Positions 1-9,237 of a stretch of DNA of 64,000 nucleotides are shown here, one piece after another (within the stretch, counting starts at the first letter, position 1; each line of letters begins with the position of its first letter). The translations under genes and the position numbers were made by a program. Below the pieces are notes generated by a model. The model did no database searches. It had not been told where the DNA came from and saw only the letters and a list, made by a program, of their open reading frames with translations. This DNA is from Vreelandella neptunia (lineage in GTDB: Bacteria > Pseudomonadota > Gammaproteobacteria > Pseudomonadales > Halomonadaceae), in the NCBI RefSeq assembly GCF_000712975.1, contig NZ_JHQL01000004.1:1-64000 (forward strand). Reading direction: 5' to 3'.

Positions 1-833
<833 letters not shown>

Positions 834-952
834 GTGCTGTATCCACCCGCTGCTTCATCCAAGAGGTTGCCGTTTTTGGTGAAAATCCAATAAAGTGAAC
901 TTTTATTAACGGCATTTTGCAGCAAGATTAATCGTGATGACGACGAATTCAT

Positions 953-972
953 ATTGTACTGGTGGACAGTAC
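953..972 (-). promoter_or_regulatory. Dyad overlapping a candidate -10 box before the adhesin gene
   Basis: In the 188-base gap between the upstream gene (stop at 1022) and the adhesin start at 833, the bases 956-972 form a perfect inverted repeat with 6-base arms (GTACTG and CAGTAC) and a 5-base spacer. It overlaps a minus-strand TACAAT at 958-953. No good -35 box lies at 16-18 bases, which fits an activator-dependent promoter or no promoter at all. The adhesin may therefore have its own control in addition to read-through from the export operon. Inference only. Confidence 0.3.
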
Positions 973-1021
973 TACCACGGCGATTGGAAAAGACGGGCAT
1001 GCTGAAAGCTAGGATGAGGCT

Positions 1022-2872
1022 TTAATACTCAACGGCGCTTTTCACGGGAGAGTTTTGCTCATCCGCGAGTGTAATGACCTCGTAGGCTTTTATAAGCCCA
1101 GACATCATGTTGAGTGCGCCTGAGTCATTATGAAGATGACAACGTTGGCAAAATTCGTGCGCTCGCGCCGCTAATGCAACGCAGTTTGCCGCTTGGGTGG
1201 GTGAGTCAAACCCATGCCAAGGTTGCTGACTATCAGCGCTTTCCCATTGGCTATTGATAACCTCAAGTATTTCCGCCTGTAGCTTTGCTGATAGAGGCCA
1301 GTGCGCGCCCAATGTGTCATATACCCAACCCTGCCAGTCCAATAGCAGCATGTGATTGTCTATAACGGCCATGCGGGCGCTACTAGGATTTTGTACCGTT
1401 AGACACTGGGGAACCCTTTTCACTTCAGCGATCATAAACGGCCATAGCTGCATGAAACGCTCGACTTGAAAGCTCTGTCGGTCTTGTTGTGTCAGGTAGG
1501 CAAAGTGTGAAGCTACCACTTTCTTCATGCGCTCGGGTAAGGAGGCAAACGTTGCTGTGTATTGGGTAATCAGATGATTGGGCAAAGGAACATGGCATAG
1601 GCATTGCCGCAACTCATTCATCCAAGGCTTACGCTCTTCGGAATTCTTCCACTGAGGTGGCTTGTCTCCTATTTCCACCAACACAAAATGACACCAGGGT
1701 AACTGTCCACTAGCTCGTAAAACAGGCACCGTGGGCATAGCACTTTGAGACATCACGCTTTGAGACACCGCACCATGGCAATAGCCTCCTACTTCATTCA
1801 AAAGCGCTGTTTCATGCAGTGCTTCGTTCTCTCGGGCAGCGATATAGCACTTTAGCAATACATAATATGGCAAGCCGTTGCTATCTGTTTCACAAACTAA
1901 TACGTGCGCTACGGATCGCCCATAGAGTAAACGGCATTGCAAAATTTCAAGATCGCCGACACAGTATTTGCTCTCAATCAACCATGACGGTAGCCACTGT
2001 TGAAGAGTCGCTTGTTCAAAGCGCTGGACAAAGTCCGTGGTTAGCGAGAAAGAAATCTGTTGGGAGCGAGGTAAAAGCAGCATATTAATCTGCTGAAAAT
2101 ACTTGATGATACTCAAGAAATTGATCAACCCATTAACACTGGCCACCATTAGTTGGCGCATTGCTAGCAGCAATATAAATAGCGTCAACAGTGGCCGCAT
2201 TGTGCCATTGAGATAATCGAGGACAATAATCAAAAAACCCAAAGCAAAGCTGATATTGATGACGGTCAGAACGTTACCTTGCAGGGTATTCTGAATAGTT
2301 TGCACCCGCTCAAAGCGGTAGTAAAAGCTAACCATCATCACCAACCCCAACACACATGCCACTGCCAATAGCGCGAGCAGGGGGTGTAGAAAAGCGATCA
2401 TCAAGCAGAAAAGCAGTGCGATCACCGCTGACGACAGGGCACCTATCACAATGCCAAGTACACGCTTGCCAACTAATCGATGGTTGGCAACTAGCCGAGT
2501 TTTATTCAAAAGCCCTAGGATTAGGGACGAAAGCTGGGCAATGGCTTTTGTAATTAACCATTTAAGTAAGGCGTAGGCGCAAAAGCAGAGCACGGCCGCT
2601 ACGATTAATACCGCTATTTTGGCACCATGGGATTCTGTTCCAGGTACCCAGCCATCGATACGGCTACGCCCGGTCATCAACACTTGAAGCAACTGCCAAG
2701 GTAACACTAGGCTTGCCAACAGCATGACCTGACTTACAATTTGCATTAACAGGATCGTTAATACACGCCAACGAAACGGCCATAGCACCGCGCGCGCTAA
2801 CGCAGCCATTAGGTCGAGAACTTGATCTCCGTGAATCTCCTCTCTCTCCCTGTTAGTCGTCGGGTTACTCAT
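1022..2872 (-). CDS. Membrane protein with kinase-like C-terminal region, adhesin locus
   Basis: A 616-residue protein I do not recognise as a named family. Residues about 30-260 hold several hydrophobic segments (near 35-65, 85-112, 135-180 and 200-245), an arrangement reminiscent of an ABC-exporter membrane domain but with no Walker motifs. The cytosolic C-terminal half looks like a divergent aminoglycoside-phosphotransferase/kinase fold: VLLKCYI with Lys341, an Asn-Glu at 359-360, a VPVLRASG strand around 383-390, and LLLDWQGW at 509-516 in the place of the metal-binding IDWE motif. The usual catalytic HxD loop is replaced by QNPSSARMAV, so it may be a pseudokinase. Its ATG overlaps the stop of the peptidase gene (ATGA), and the adhesin gene follows. 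A role in adhesin or surface assembly is inferred from position. Confidence 0.6.
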   Translation of the reverse strand: MSNPTTNREREEIHGDQVLDLMAALARAVLWPFRWRVLTILLMQIVSQVMLLASLVLPWQLLQVLMTGRSRIDGWVPGTESHGAKIAVLIVAAVLCFCAYALLKWLITKAIAQLSSLILGLLNKTRLVANHRLVGKRVLGIVIGALSSAVIALLFCLMIAFLHPLLALLAVACVLGLVMMVSFYYRFERVQTIQNTLQGNVLTVINISFALGFLIIVLDYLNGTMRPLLTLFILLLAMRQLMVASVNGLINFLSIIKYFQQINMLLLPRSQQISFSLTTDFVQRFEQATLQQWLPSWLIESKYCVGDLEILQCRLLYGRSVAHVLVCETDSNGLPYYVLLKCYIAARENEALHETALLNEVGGYCHGAVSQSVMSQSAMPTVPVLRASGQLPWCHFVLVEIGDKPPQWKNSEERKPWMNELRQCLCHVPLPNHLITQYTATFASLPERMKKVVASHFAYLTQQDRQSFQVERFMQLWPFMIAEVKRVPQCLTVQNPSSARMAVIDNHMLLLDWQGWVYDTLGAHWPLSAKLQAEILEVINSQWESADSQQPWHGFDSPTQAANCVALAARAHEFCQRCHLHNDSGALNMMSGLIKAYEVITLADEQNSPVKSAVEY

Positions 2873-3906
2873 CGATTAATCATTGGTTCTATAAGTTGCA
2901 TGAAGGCACGTAATTCGTCCGGTTGATCGGCTATCGGCTTATACGTTGAAACGGCATCATGGATGGCAGATAAAATGACCCTATTGTGACGCAGGCTACG
3001 CTGCTCTGCCTCTGCCCAACCATATACGGGCCATTGCTCTTGATGGGCCAGTGTCGCGCCAGCCTCATTGAGTGAGGCGAAAAGTAACGGCAGAAAGGCA
3101 TGGCCATAAAACTCGCTCGCTGCCACTACTTGGCTGCCATCGTGGTAACGCTTATCGTGTAGCTCCTTCTGAATTGAGCGACTGCCCTGCGAGTCAAGCA
3201 GATAAAACAGTCGCTGCCAAAAGGTCGCTGCGCCGTAGCTTGCTTGCATCACTGCTTCAAGCGCTTCGGCATTCACAGGTAAGGGGATCCCCTCTTGTGC
3301 ACCACCTCTCTGCGCAGCCTCTCTAAAGAGAGATTCCGACCAACGAGCTAATCCTTCATGCACCCAACCTTGCTTGAACATCATGTGGGCATTTTGATAA
3401 AGATGAAACAGCTCATGGGCAGGGGTTAAGTTTTCTGCAGCATTCACTTGCCCACCTAACGCCATACGAATATGGCAATCAGGCACAGTTGGGCTGCGCA
3501 CTACTTCATCATACGCTTGCCCACCACGTGACTGGTCAGCACGTAATATCACCATAATGAAGTTTGCACGCTGATAGCGTGGCATGAGCAAGGGTGGGGT
3601 AAGCCCAAGAACGTCACGATAGAGTAGATTGGCGGCGTTAAGCTGTCTTTCCAAGTCATCTCGTTGTGTAGTGCTCAGCGCCCCAATTTCTTCAACGACC
3701 TCGATAAAAAAGTGGGTCTCCTCCAATCCCAACGTTTGGTTCGGCCCGTTTGTTAATATCTGGAGTGGTGCATCACGTTGCAGGTAATGGCACTCCCCTG
3801 CTTCTGGGGTCGGCTGAGCGGCTACTGGCGTTAGCTTAGCCGTGGCTATGCAAAGCAGTAGTAGAGTGATCCACCAATGGTGAGTTAACGGTAGATGTTT
3901 ACTCAT
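2869..3906 (-). CDS. Exported HExxH metallopeptidase-like protein, adhesin locus
   Basis: I place the start at ATG 3906. It overlaps the upstream stop by 8 bases and begins a clear signal peptide: MSKHLPLTHHWW, a hydrophobic stretch, and a VAAQ cleavage region near residue 30. An upstream in-frame start at 3972 would bury that signal. The mature protein carries HELFHLYQ (His164, Glu165, His168), the zinc-binding HExxH motif, followed by HEGLARWSE about 15 residues later, which offers a third ligand as in gluzincin-type peptidases. The expected location is the periplasm or surface. The substrate is unknown. Placement between the ligase fusion and the membrane protein, with translational coupling on both sides, suggests a common pathway. 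It could be an inactive binding protein, but the motif is intact. Confidence 0.65.
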   Translation of the reverse strand: MSKHLPLTHHWWITLLLLCIATAKLTPVAAQPTPEAGECHYLQRDAPLQILTNGPNQTLGLEETHFFIEVVEEIGALSTTQRDDLERQLNAANLLYRDVLGLTPPLLMPRYQRANFIMVILRADQSRGGQAYDEVVRSPTVPDCHIRMALGGQVNAAENLTPAHELFHLYQNAHMMFKQGWVHEGLARWSESLFREAAQRGGAQEGIPLPVNAEALEAVMQASYGAATFWQRLFYLLDSQGSRSIQKELHDKRYHDGSQVVAASEFYGHAFLPLLFASLNEAGATLAHQEQWPVYGWAEAEQRSLRHNRVILSAIHDAVSTYKPIADQPDELRAFMQLIEPMINR

Positions 3907-6900
3907 AAGGTAGCGGGGGGAAAAGCGCGTGTAGCCCAATGCCATGGGATGCTTTAACAAGCACGCTATCATGGGGCATTAGGTGGTGCGGCAGCGCTGC
4001 CTCAAGGGCTTTAACATCCGCAAAGTGAAACACGCCAGCAGCCTCTCCACCCAATAAGGGTGCTAACACTTGGCAGTGCTGACCACAGAGCAGTAATTCC
4101 CTAGCTGATAGTGAGGCAAGAAGAGGAGCAAGTTCCTGGTGTAGCCGTTCAGTCTCTGCGCCCAGCTCTAGCATATCGCCAATAATCACCATCTTTTTAC
4201 TCGTATCCACAGTGAGCGAAGAGAAGGCTTCCAACGCCATGCGCATCGATAAAGGGTTAGCGTTGTACGTTTCATCGTACAGTGTGATTGGCACGCCGTG
4301 ACAATGCGTGGCCCGTACTTCGCCTCGCCCTGCCACTGCTTGAAAAGTGGCCAGCCGGGATATAACGATGTCTAGCGGTAAATTATCGTGCCTAGCCACC
4401 GCCAGTACTGCCATGGCATTCAGCATCATATGGCGCCCTGCAGCGCTCATGCCAAGTTCATACACACTTCCATCACACATAATCCGGGCGCTATTCCCTG
4501 CAAACGCAAGCATGCGTATATCTGCGTCGGGGTGCTCACCGAAACTCACCACCTGCAGGTGATAGCGCCTTGCCTGTTCGGCCAGATAAGCATAATGAGG
4601 CATATCGCGGTACAGAATAGCGACCCCATTAGGGGGCATGCTCTGAAAAATAAGCGCTTTCTTACGGGCAATTTCGTCTAGTGAGCGGTGATACACCAGG
4701 TGCGATGCCGCAATATTAGTGATTATGGCGATATCAGGGCGAGCAAGATCCGTATTCTGGGCCATGGAGCCGATGGCCATTTCAACCACCCAGTACCGTG
4801 CCTCTTGCGGCATCGAAGCGATGTTCCAGGCAATGCCAACCGGCAGGTTGGCACTGCCTTGCGTTTGCCCTACCGCACCGCTATAGCTCAGCACATGGGC
4901 CAGCATTGCTACTGCCGTTGTTTTACCCGCGCTGCCAGTAATACCGACGACGCGACCAGCGTAACTGCGCCGCTGCCACTGTCCTATCGCCAGCGTTGCT
5001 GCTCGCACATCAGCTACGTGTAACACAGGCACACCGATACCATGATATAACTCAGGGTCATCGCAAATGACAGCGGAAGCGCCTTTACTCACCAGAGACT
5101 TCACCGCGGCGAATGGCAAAAAACCTTTTTCCATTCCCTTGCCCCGCGCGATAACCACTTGCCCCGTTTGAAAAGATCTTGGCCAGCAGCATAGGCCTCT
5201 TGCTAGCCACTCATCAGGTGGAGTTGATATCCATACTCCCTCGGTTATCGAGACAATAGTTTTAGCATCCAAGCGCTGCCCCAATAGTGGCGACTTAATG
5301 CTGGCATAGCTTGCCTCACGCAGCATCTGCTGATACGCCACCAGCCCCGATAAGTAGTGCTCTACATCGTCAATCCTAACGCGGAAACTGTGATGGCGAA
5401 TAAAAAAGCCATCCACAACAGTCGCCGGAGCTTTAAAGTACATCGCGACTTCCGGCCAGAAAAAGCCGTTCAGCAGATAGTTCGCCCTAGCATGCAAAGA
5501 GCGGTAAAACGCATTGACATCAAAGCCATTCAGCACATCGGCTAAATCAGGCCGTTGCTCAAGCTTAAGCAGCGTTTTATGAAACGCCATCGACAGCTCA
5601 AGCAGCGTGGGGAAAGTGGTGATCCGCTCGTGGATAAAATCGACATAGCCCGCGATATTGCGCACGGCAAACGCAAAGTATTTACGCTCTGGGCGGTGCG
5701 CCACCAGTTCATTGGAGCAATAGGCAAGCCAATGGTCGTGGGCATTTTCGTGACCGCTAGCAATAAAGTAGTCAAACGCGTTGACCACGCAGTCTAGCCA
5801 ACGGTTATTTCGGGTATGGTCATAAAGCCGCATTAGGGCAAAAGCCGCTTCGCCATCGTAATAAATGATCCGGGTCTTTTCCTTAACCGACAAATCAGCC
5901 GCATTAAGTACGTGTATAAAGCTCCCATCGGCCTCTTGCATTCTTGTAATGCCAAGTGCCAGTGCATCTGCCAGCGCTGCATAACGATCGTCGCCCGTGA
6001 CCTGGTGATACTTCACTAATGCAAGAATGGCGACTGCGTTGGCTCCCAGTTTGATAATGTCGCCAACATCCACCACATAGGCTGCGCCTTGGCGGTAAAT
6101 AACAAACTGGGAACATAAGCCCGACAGCGCGCCGGCAATCTGCTGGCGTATCAGTCTGAGTTGTTCGTTACTTAACAGTCGCTGTTCCGCACAGGCCTCA
6201 TAGCCTTCTAGCAAAGCATAGGTACTGCTAGCGTGCCGCAATACGTTGTAGGTATTAATACGGCGATCAAAGCAGGGAAAATAGCCATACACATAGCGCC
6301 CATCTTCCTTCATCTGCTTACCCAAAAAACGGGTGGAACGCTCGATTAACTCTCCTGTGGATGCCGCTGTTAGAGGAGGAGCTTCTCGCCTTCCCCAGCA
6401 TCTTGGTTGAGTCTCTAGACCATGAACTCGAGCAGTTTCGCCGCTAACATCCACGAATACGCCAGCAGTAGAAAAGCTCCAAACTGGCATAGTATCGCCA
6501 AAGTCAGGCATCTGGCTTGAACCATGACGTGCTTTTATATAGCGCTCTAAGTGCCCCAAATTAACATCGGCATGCGCCACCTGATTGCCTGCGTATAGGC
6601 AGGCATTAGCGTTAAGCTCCATTTCTGTGAGTAGAAGCCGAGGAAGTTTCGTGCCCACAAACGCTAAGCCACTACGAAAATAGTTGCGTTTATAACGCTT
6701 AATGTTTTGCTTTAGCGTCTGCCACTGCCATTCACGCACTGCAAAAGGCCACTCCAAGCGACACCACACCAATGGGTGCTGAAACTTTCGCTCAAGCCGT
6801 TGCAGTGCCTGTTTCAACGCGGGGAGTAAAGCTGCCCAGTTGCCTGCCTGCAGGCTGCTCACATCAATCTGCACAGTAGCGACTTGAGCGCGCCCATAGC

Positions 6901-7102
6901 CATCGCTTACTGATAGCAGCATTAGCTGAGCAAACTCTGCTGGCTGTGCATGCTTGTTCAACCATATCGGCACCACCGTTTCACCGATGCCATCTAAAGC
7001 GAGCGCAACGTTGACCGCTTGGGCAGAAGGCCCAGCTTTTTCAGCGCCCGATTTGCTTAATGGGGGCAAGCCAGGCAGTGAAGAACGTGTATTGTTGGGC
7101 AT
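3899..7102 (-). CDS. Fusion of an alpha/alpha-toroid-like region with a MurF-type ligase
   Basis: A 1067-residue cytosolic protein. Residues 1-230 are unassigned. Residues about 250-600 look like an all-helical six-hairpin toroid, with repeated DGRY/DGSF and YYDGEAAFALMRLYDHT-type segments as in glycosidase or epimerase folds. Residues about 612-1067 form a complete MurF-like ATP-dependent amide ligase: an N-terminal domain, a P-loop GITGSAGKTT (720-729), VVEMAIG (772-778), a TNIAASHL helix, ARKKALIF with a candidate carbamylated Lys at 814-815, DETYNANPLS (943-952), GDMLELG (975-981) and VKASHGIGLH near 1049-1058. Authentic MurF is about 450 residues and sits in the cell-division cluster, so this is probably a paralogue with another substrate. 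The gene follows the LuxR regulator by 72 bases and overlaps the peptidase gene. What it ligates is not known. Confidence 0.75.
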   Translation of the reverse strand: MPNNTRSSLPGLPPLSKSGAEKAGPSAQAVNVALALDGIGETVVPIWLNKHAQPAEFAQLMLLSVSDGYGRAQVATVQIDVSSLQAGNWAALLPALKQALQRLERKFQHPLVWCRLEWPFAVREWQWQTLKQNIKRYKRNYFRSGLAFVGTKLPRLLLTEMELNANACLYAGNQVAHADVNLGHLERYIKARHGSSQMPDFGDTMPVWSFSTAGVFVDVSGETARVHGLETQPRCWGRREAPPLTAASTGELIERSTRFLGKQMKEDGRYVYGYFPCFDRRINTYNVLRHASSTYALLEGYEACAEQRLLSNEQLRLIRQQIAGALSGLCSQFVIYRQGAAYVVDVGDIIKLGANAVAILALVKYHQVTGDDRYAALADALALGITRMQEADGSFIHVLNAADLSVKEKTRIIYYDGEAAFALMRLYDHTRNNRWLDCVVNAFDYFIASGHENAHDHWLAYCSNELVAHRPERKYFAFAVRNIAGYVDFIHERITTFPTLLELSMAFHKTLLKLEQRPDLADVLNGFDVNAFYRSLHARANYLLNGFFWPEVAMYFKAPATVVDGFFIRHHSFRVRIDDVEHYLSGLVAYQQMLREASYASIKSPLLGQRLDAKTIVSITEGVWISTPPDEWLARGLCCWPRSFQTGQVVIARGKGMEKGFLPFAAVKSLVSKGASAVICDDPELYHGIGVPVLHVADVRAATLAIGQWQRRSYAGRVVGITGSAGKTTAVAMLAHVLSYSGAVGQTQGSANLPVGIAWNIASMPQEARYWVVEMAIGSMAQNTDLARPDIAIITNIAASHLVYHRSLDEIARKKALIFQSMPPNGVAILYRDMPHYAYLAEQARRYHLQVVSFGEHPDADIRMLAFAGNSARIMCDGSVYELGMSAAGRHMMLNAMAVLAVARHDNLPLDIVISRLATFQAVAGRGEVRATHCHGVPITLYDETYNANPLSMRMALEAFSSLTVDTSKKMVIIGDMLELGAETERLHQELAPLLASLSARELLLCGQHCQVLAPLLGGEAAGVFHFADVKALEAALPHHLMPHDSVLVKASHGIGLHALFPPLPYE

Positions 7103-7174
7103 TTAATTGCTCAAAAATAAGGACTGACGTATGAAGCTGAACGCCATGCACATGCACACATGCAGGTATATCAA

Positions 7175-7807
7175 CTAGAACTGTTCTAACGTGCGTTCTG
7201 CAACCGGCGTTAGCTTCAAAATTAGCTGTAAGCGATCACGGACAGCTAACTTCTTGAAGATGGCACTTAAGTGGGCCTTCACCGTACGTTCCGTGATGTC
7301 TAATTGGCGCGCGACTTCTTTATTGGTTGCACCACGAGCAACGGCTAGCGCCACACCCCGCTCGCGCTCCGTTAATAGGTTCAAATAGTCACTCTGCTGA
7401 TGCTCCGCACCTTGCTGACGTTTTTGTAGCGCCTTAAAAGTGCCACCTACTACCTTGGCAAGCAGCTCTTGTCCCACCCATATACCTTGATTGGTTACTA
7501 CAAGGGCGACTTGGATAAGGACGTCAGGAGCTGCCAATGTATGGACATAGCCACGCGCCCCAAGGTCAAGCGCCTTAAGCGCCTCACGATCGTTAGGCAC
7601 ATAGCTGAGTATCACGACAATGGCACTGTTTGCAGTTATCGCCGGAATCAGCTCACTCCAATTTTCGACCATCGTTGTTAGCCATGCCACGTCACCCGGC
7701 TGCACTTGATCCACTATTTTATCTGGCGTGGTGGCCATGCTTGCAGGAAAAGCACTTTCCCAGCGCGCCTTTAGGCGTCCATCCGTTGTCACAAACCAGT
7801 GTTTCAT
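7175..7807 (-). CDS. LuxR/NarL-type regulator with atypical receiver domain
   Basis: The start is set at ATG 7807, because it forms TAATG with the stop of the adaptor gene and has a GGGGGAG ribosome site just upstream. Another ATG at 7834 lies inside the adaptor gene. The protein has 210 residues. The N-terminal 120 resemble a response-regulator receiver, including LGARGYV, but where the phospho-accepting Asp is expected the sequence reads DVAWLTT with no Asp at the strand end, so phosphorylation is doubtful. Residues about 144-196 are a LuxR-type helix-turn-helix (LTERERGVALAVARG, then TNKEVARQLDITERTVKAHL). It likely controls the secretion and adhesin genes it is embedded in, by a signal other than standard phosphotransfer. 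The target site is unknown. Confidence 0.8.
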   Translation of the reverse strand: MKHWFVTTDGRLKARWESAFPASMATTPDKIVDQVQPGDVAWLTTMVENWSELIPAITANSAIVVILSYVPNDREALKALDLGARGYVHTLAAPDVLIQVALVVTNQGIWVGQELLAKVVGGTFKALQKRQQGAEHQQSDYLNLLTERERGVALAVARGATNKEVARQLDITERTVKAHLSAIFKKLAVRDRLQLILKLTPVAERTLEQF

Positions 7808-9237
7808 TAGCGCTCCCCCATGGAATCTCGCCACGCCCTTAAAACAGGTTTTAATAAGAACTGCATCACCGTTCTTTTGCCTGTCACAATATCGACTTGT
7901 GCCGTCATCCCTGGAATAACCTGCAGCCGGTCAGTAATACTTTCATCTTGCAAACTACGAACCCGGACCAAATAAAACGTATTACCGTCGTCGTCAGTAA
8001 TCGTATCTGCACTGATGTGGTCAAGCTCAGCCTGCAGCCCACCATATATGGCGTAGTCGTAGGCAGTGAGTTTGATCGTTGCAGGCTGCCCAGGATGTAG
8101 AAAGGCAATATCCTGAGGAGCAATACGGGCTTCAACCAGTAACTGGTCATCGCTGGGCACGATATCCAATACTTCTTGTCCTGGCTGGACCACCCCACCA
8201 ATCGTACTGATATGAATACGCTGAATCACACCATCGACAGGCGAGCGTATTTCGGTAAGTCGCACCCTGTCCTGAAGCCCCGTGCCTGACTGCTGAAGTG
8301 CATTTAAATCGCCTAACGTCTGAGCAAGCTCATTTCGCCACTCACTTCTACGTTCGGCACCTAGCTCAAGTAACTGCCCCTCCGCTTCTTCCACTCCCGC
8401 TTCCAGACGTGAAACAGCAGCGGCAGCTTGATTGCGCTCACCAGTGGCACGCGACACTTCACGCTGTAAGCGCAATACCTCAACTTCTGAAACAGCACCT
8501 GACGCAAGCAATGGGCGCGTCAAATTAAGCTCTTGCCCTGCCATATTGGCTTCACGCTGGGCAGTATCACGACGTGCCTGCGCTTCCCGAAGTTCTTCTC
8601 GACGTTGCCGAATACGATCATTGAGGACGTTTTCTTGCTCACGTAGCTCTTCGCGGCGGCTTTCATACACCTCACGTTCTTGCATCACGATATTAGGCAC
8701 TTCTTGACGCAGCTCTTCAGACGGCTCAAAAGAGGTGCCAGTCGCCAACGCCCTTAGCCGCTCTGCACGTGCTTCTAGTGCAAAACGCTGGGCACGGTTT
8801 TCGCGAAAATCAGACACAAACCGGGTTGGGTCAATTTGCATTAACACCTCTCCGGCACTGACCACCTGCCCTTCTCGCACCATGATCTGCTCTATCACAC
8901 CGCCGTCAAACGACTGTATGCGCTGCAGTTGGCTTGCTGGAATAACCCGCCCCGCGCCACGGGTCACTTCATCGATGGCAGCAACCGATGCCCAAACCAC
9001 CAGCACAATAATGGTCAGTAAAACGGTGTAGAGAAATAGCCGAGCGCGAATAGGCTCTTGCTGCATACGCGCCCAGTCAGTGTCGCTCGCCCAATCACGA
9101 CTGAGGTGCGCCGAGGTAACTCGCCGAGCAAACAGCCTATCCATAAACGGACGAAACGGTTTCTGCCCTTTCTCAGAAAAACGACCAATGGCCTCAAAGC
9201 CTTTTTGTTCAGACGTGGAGGTGTTTTTTTTCGCCAT
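7807..9237 (-). CDS. lapC: HlyD/LapC-type periplasmic adaptor of type I secretion
   Basis: A 476-residue membrane fusion protein that bridges the inner-membrane ABC exporter and the outer-membrane channel. It has a cytosolic N-terminus, one membrane span (about residues 65-90, LFLYTVLLTIIVLVVWASV), a lipoyl half-motif (VIEQIMVREGQVVSAGEVLMQID), a long Glu/Arg/Gln-rich coiled coil, the second lipoyl half (EIRSPVDGVIQRI), and a beta-barrel C-terminal region ending with MTAQVDIVTGKRTV, typical of HlyD proteins. Its ATG directly abuts the stop of the exporter gene (TAA|ATG), so the two are translated together. Family length and motifs are normal. Confidence 0.92.
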   Translation of the reverse strand: MAKKNTSTSEQKGFEAIGRFSEKGQKPFRPFMDRLFARRVTSAHLSRDWASDTDWARMQQEPIRARLFLYTVLLTIIVLVVWASVAAIDEVTRGAGRVIPASQLQRIQSFDGGVIEQIMVREGQVVSAGEVLMQIDPTRFVSDFRENRAQRFALEARAERLRALATGTSFEPSEELRQEVPNIVMQEREVYESRREELREQENVLNDRIRQRREELREAQARRDTAQREANMAGQELNLTRPLLASGAVSEVEVLRLQREVSRATGERNQAAAAVSRLEAGVEEAEGQLLELGAERRSEWRNELAQTLGDLNALQQSGTGLQDRVRLTEIRSPVDGVIQRIHISTIGGVVQPGQEVLDIVPSDDQLLVEARIAPQDIAFLHPGQPATIKLTAYDYAIYGGLQAELDHISADTITDDDGNTFYLVRVRSLQDESITDRLQVIPGMTAQVDIVTGKRTVMQFLLKPVLRAWRDSMGER

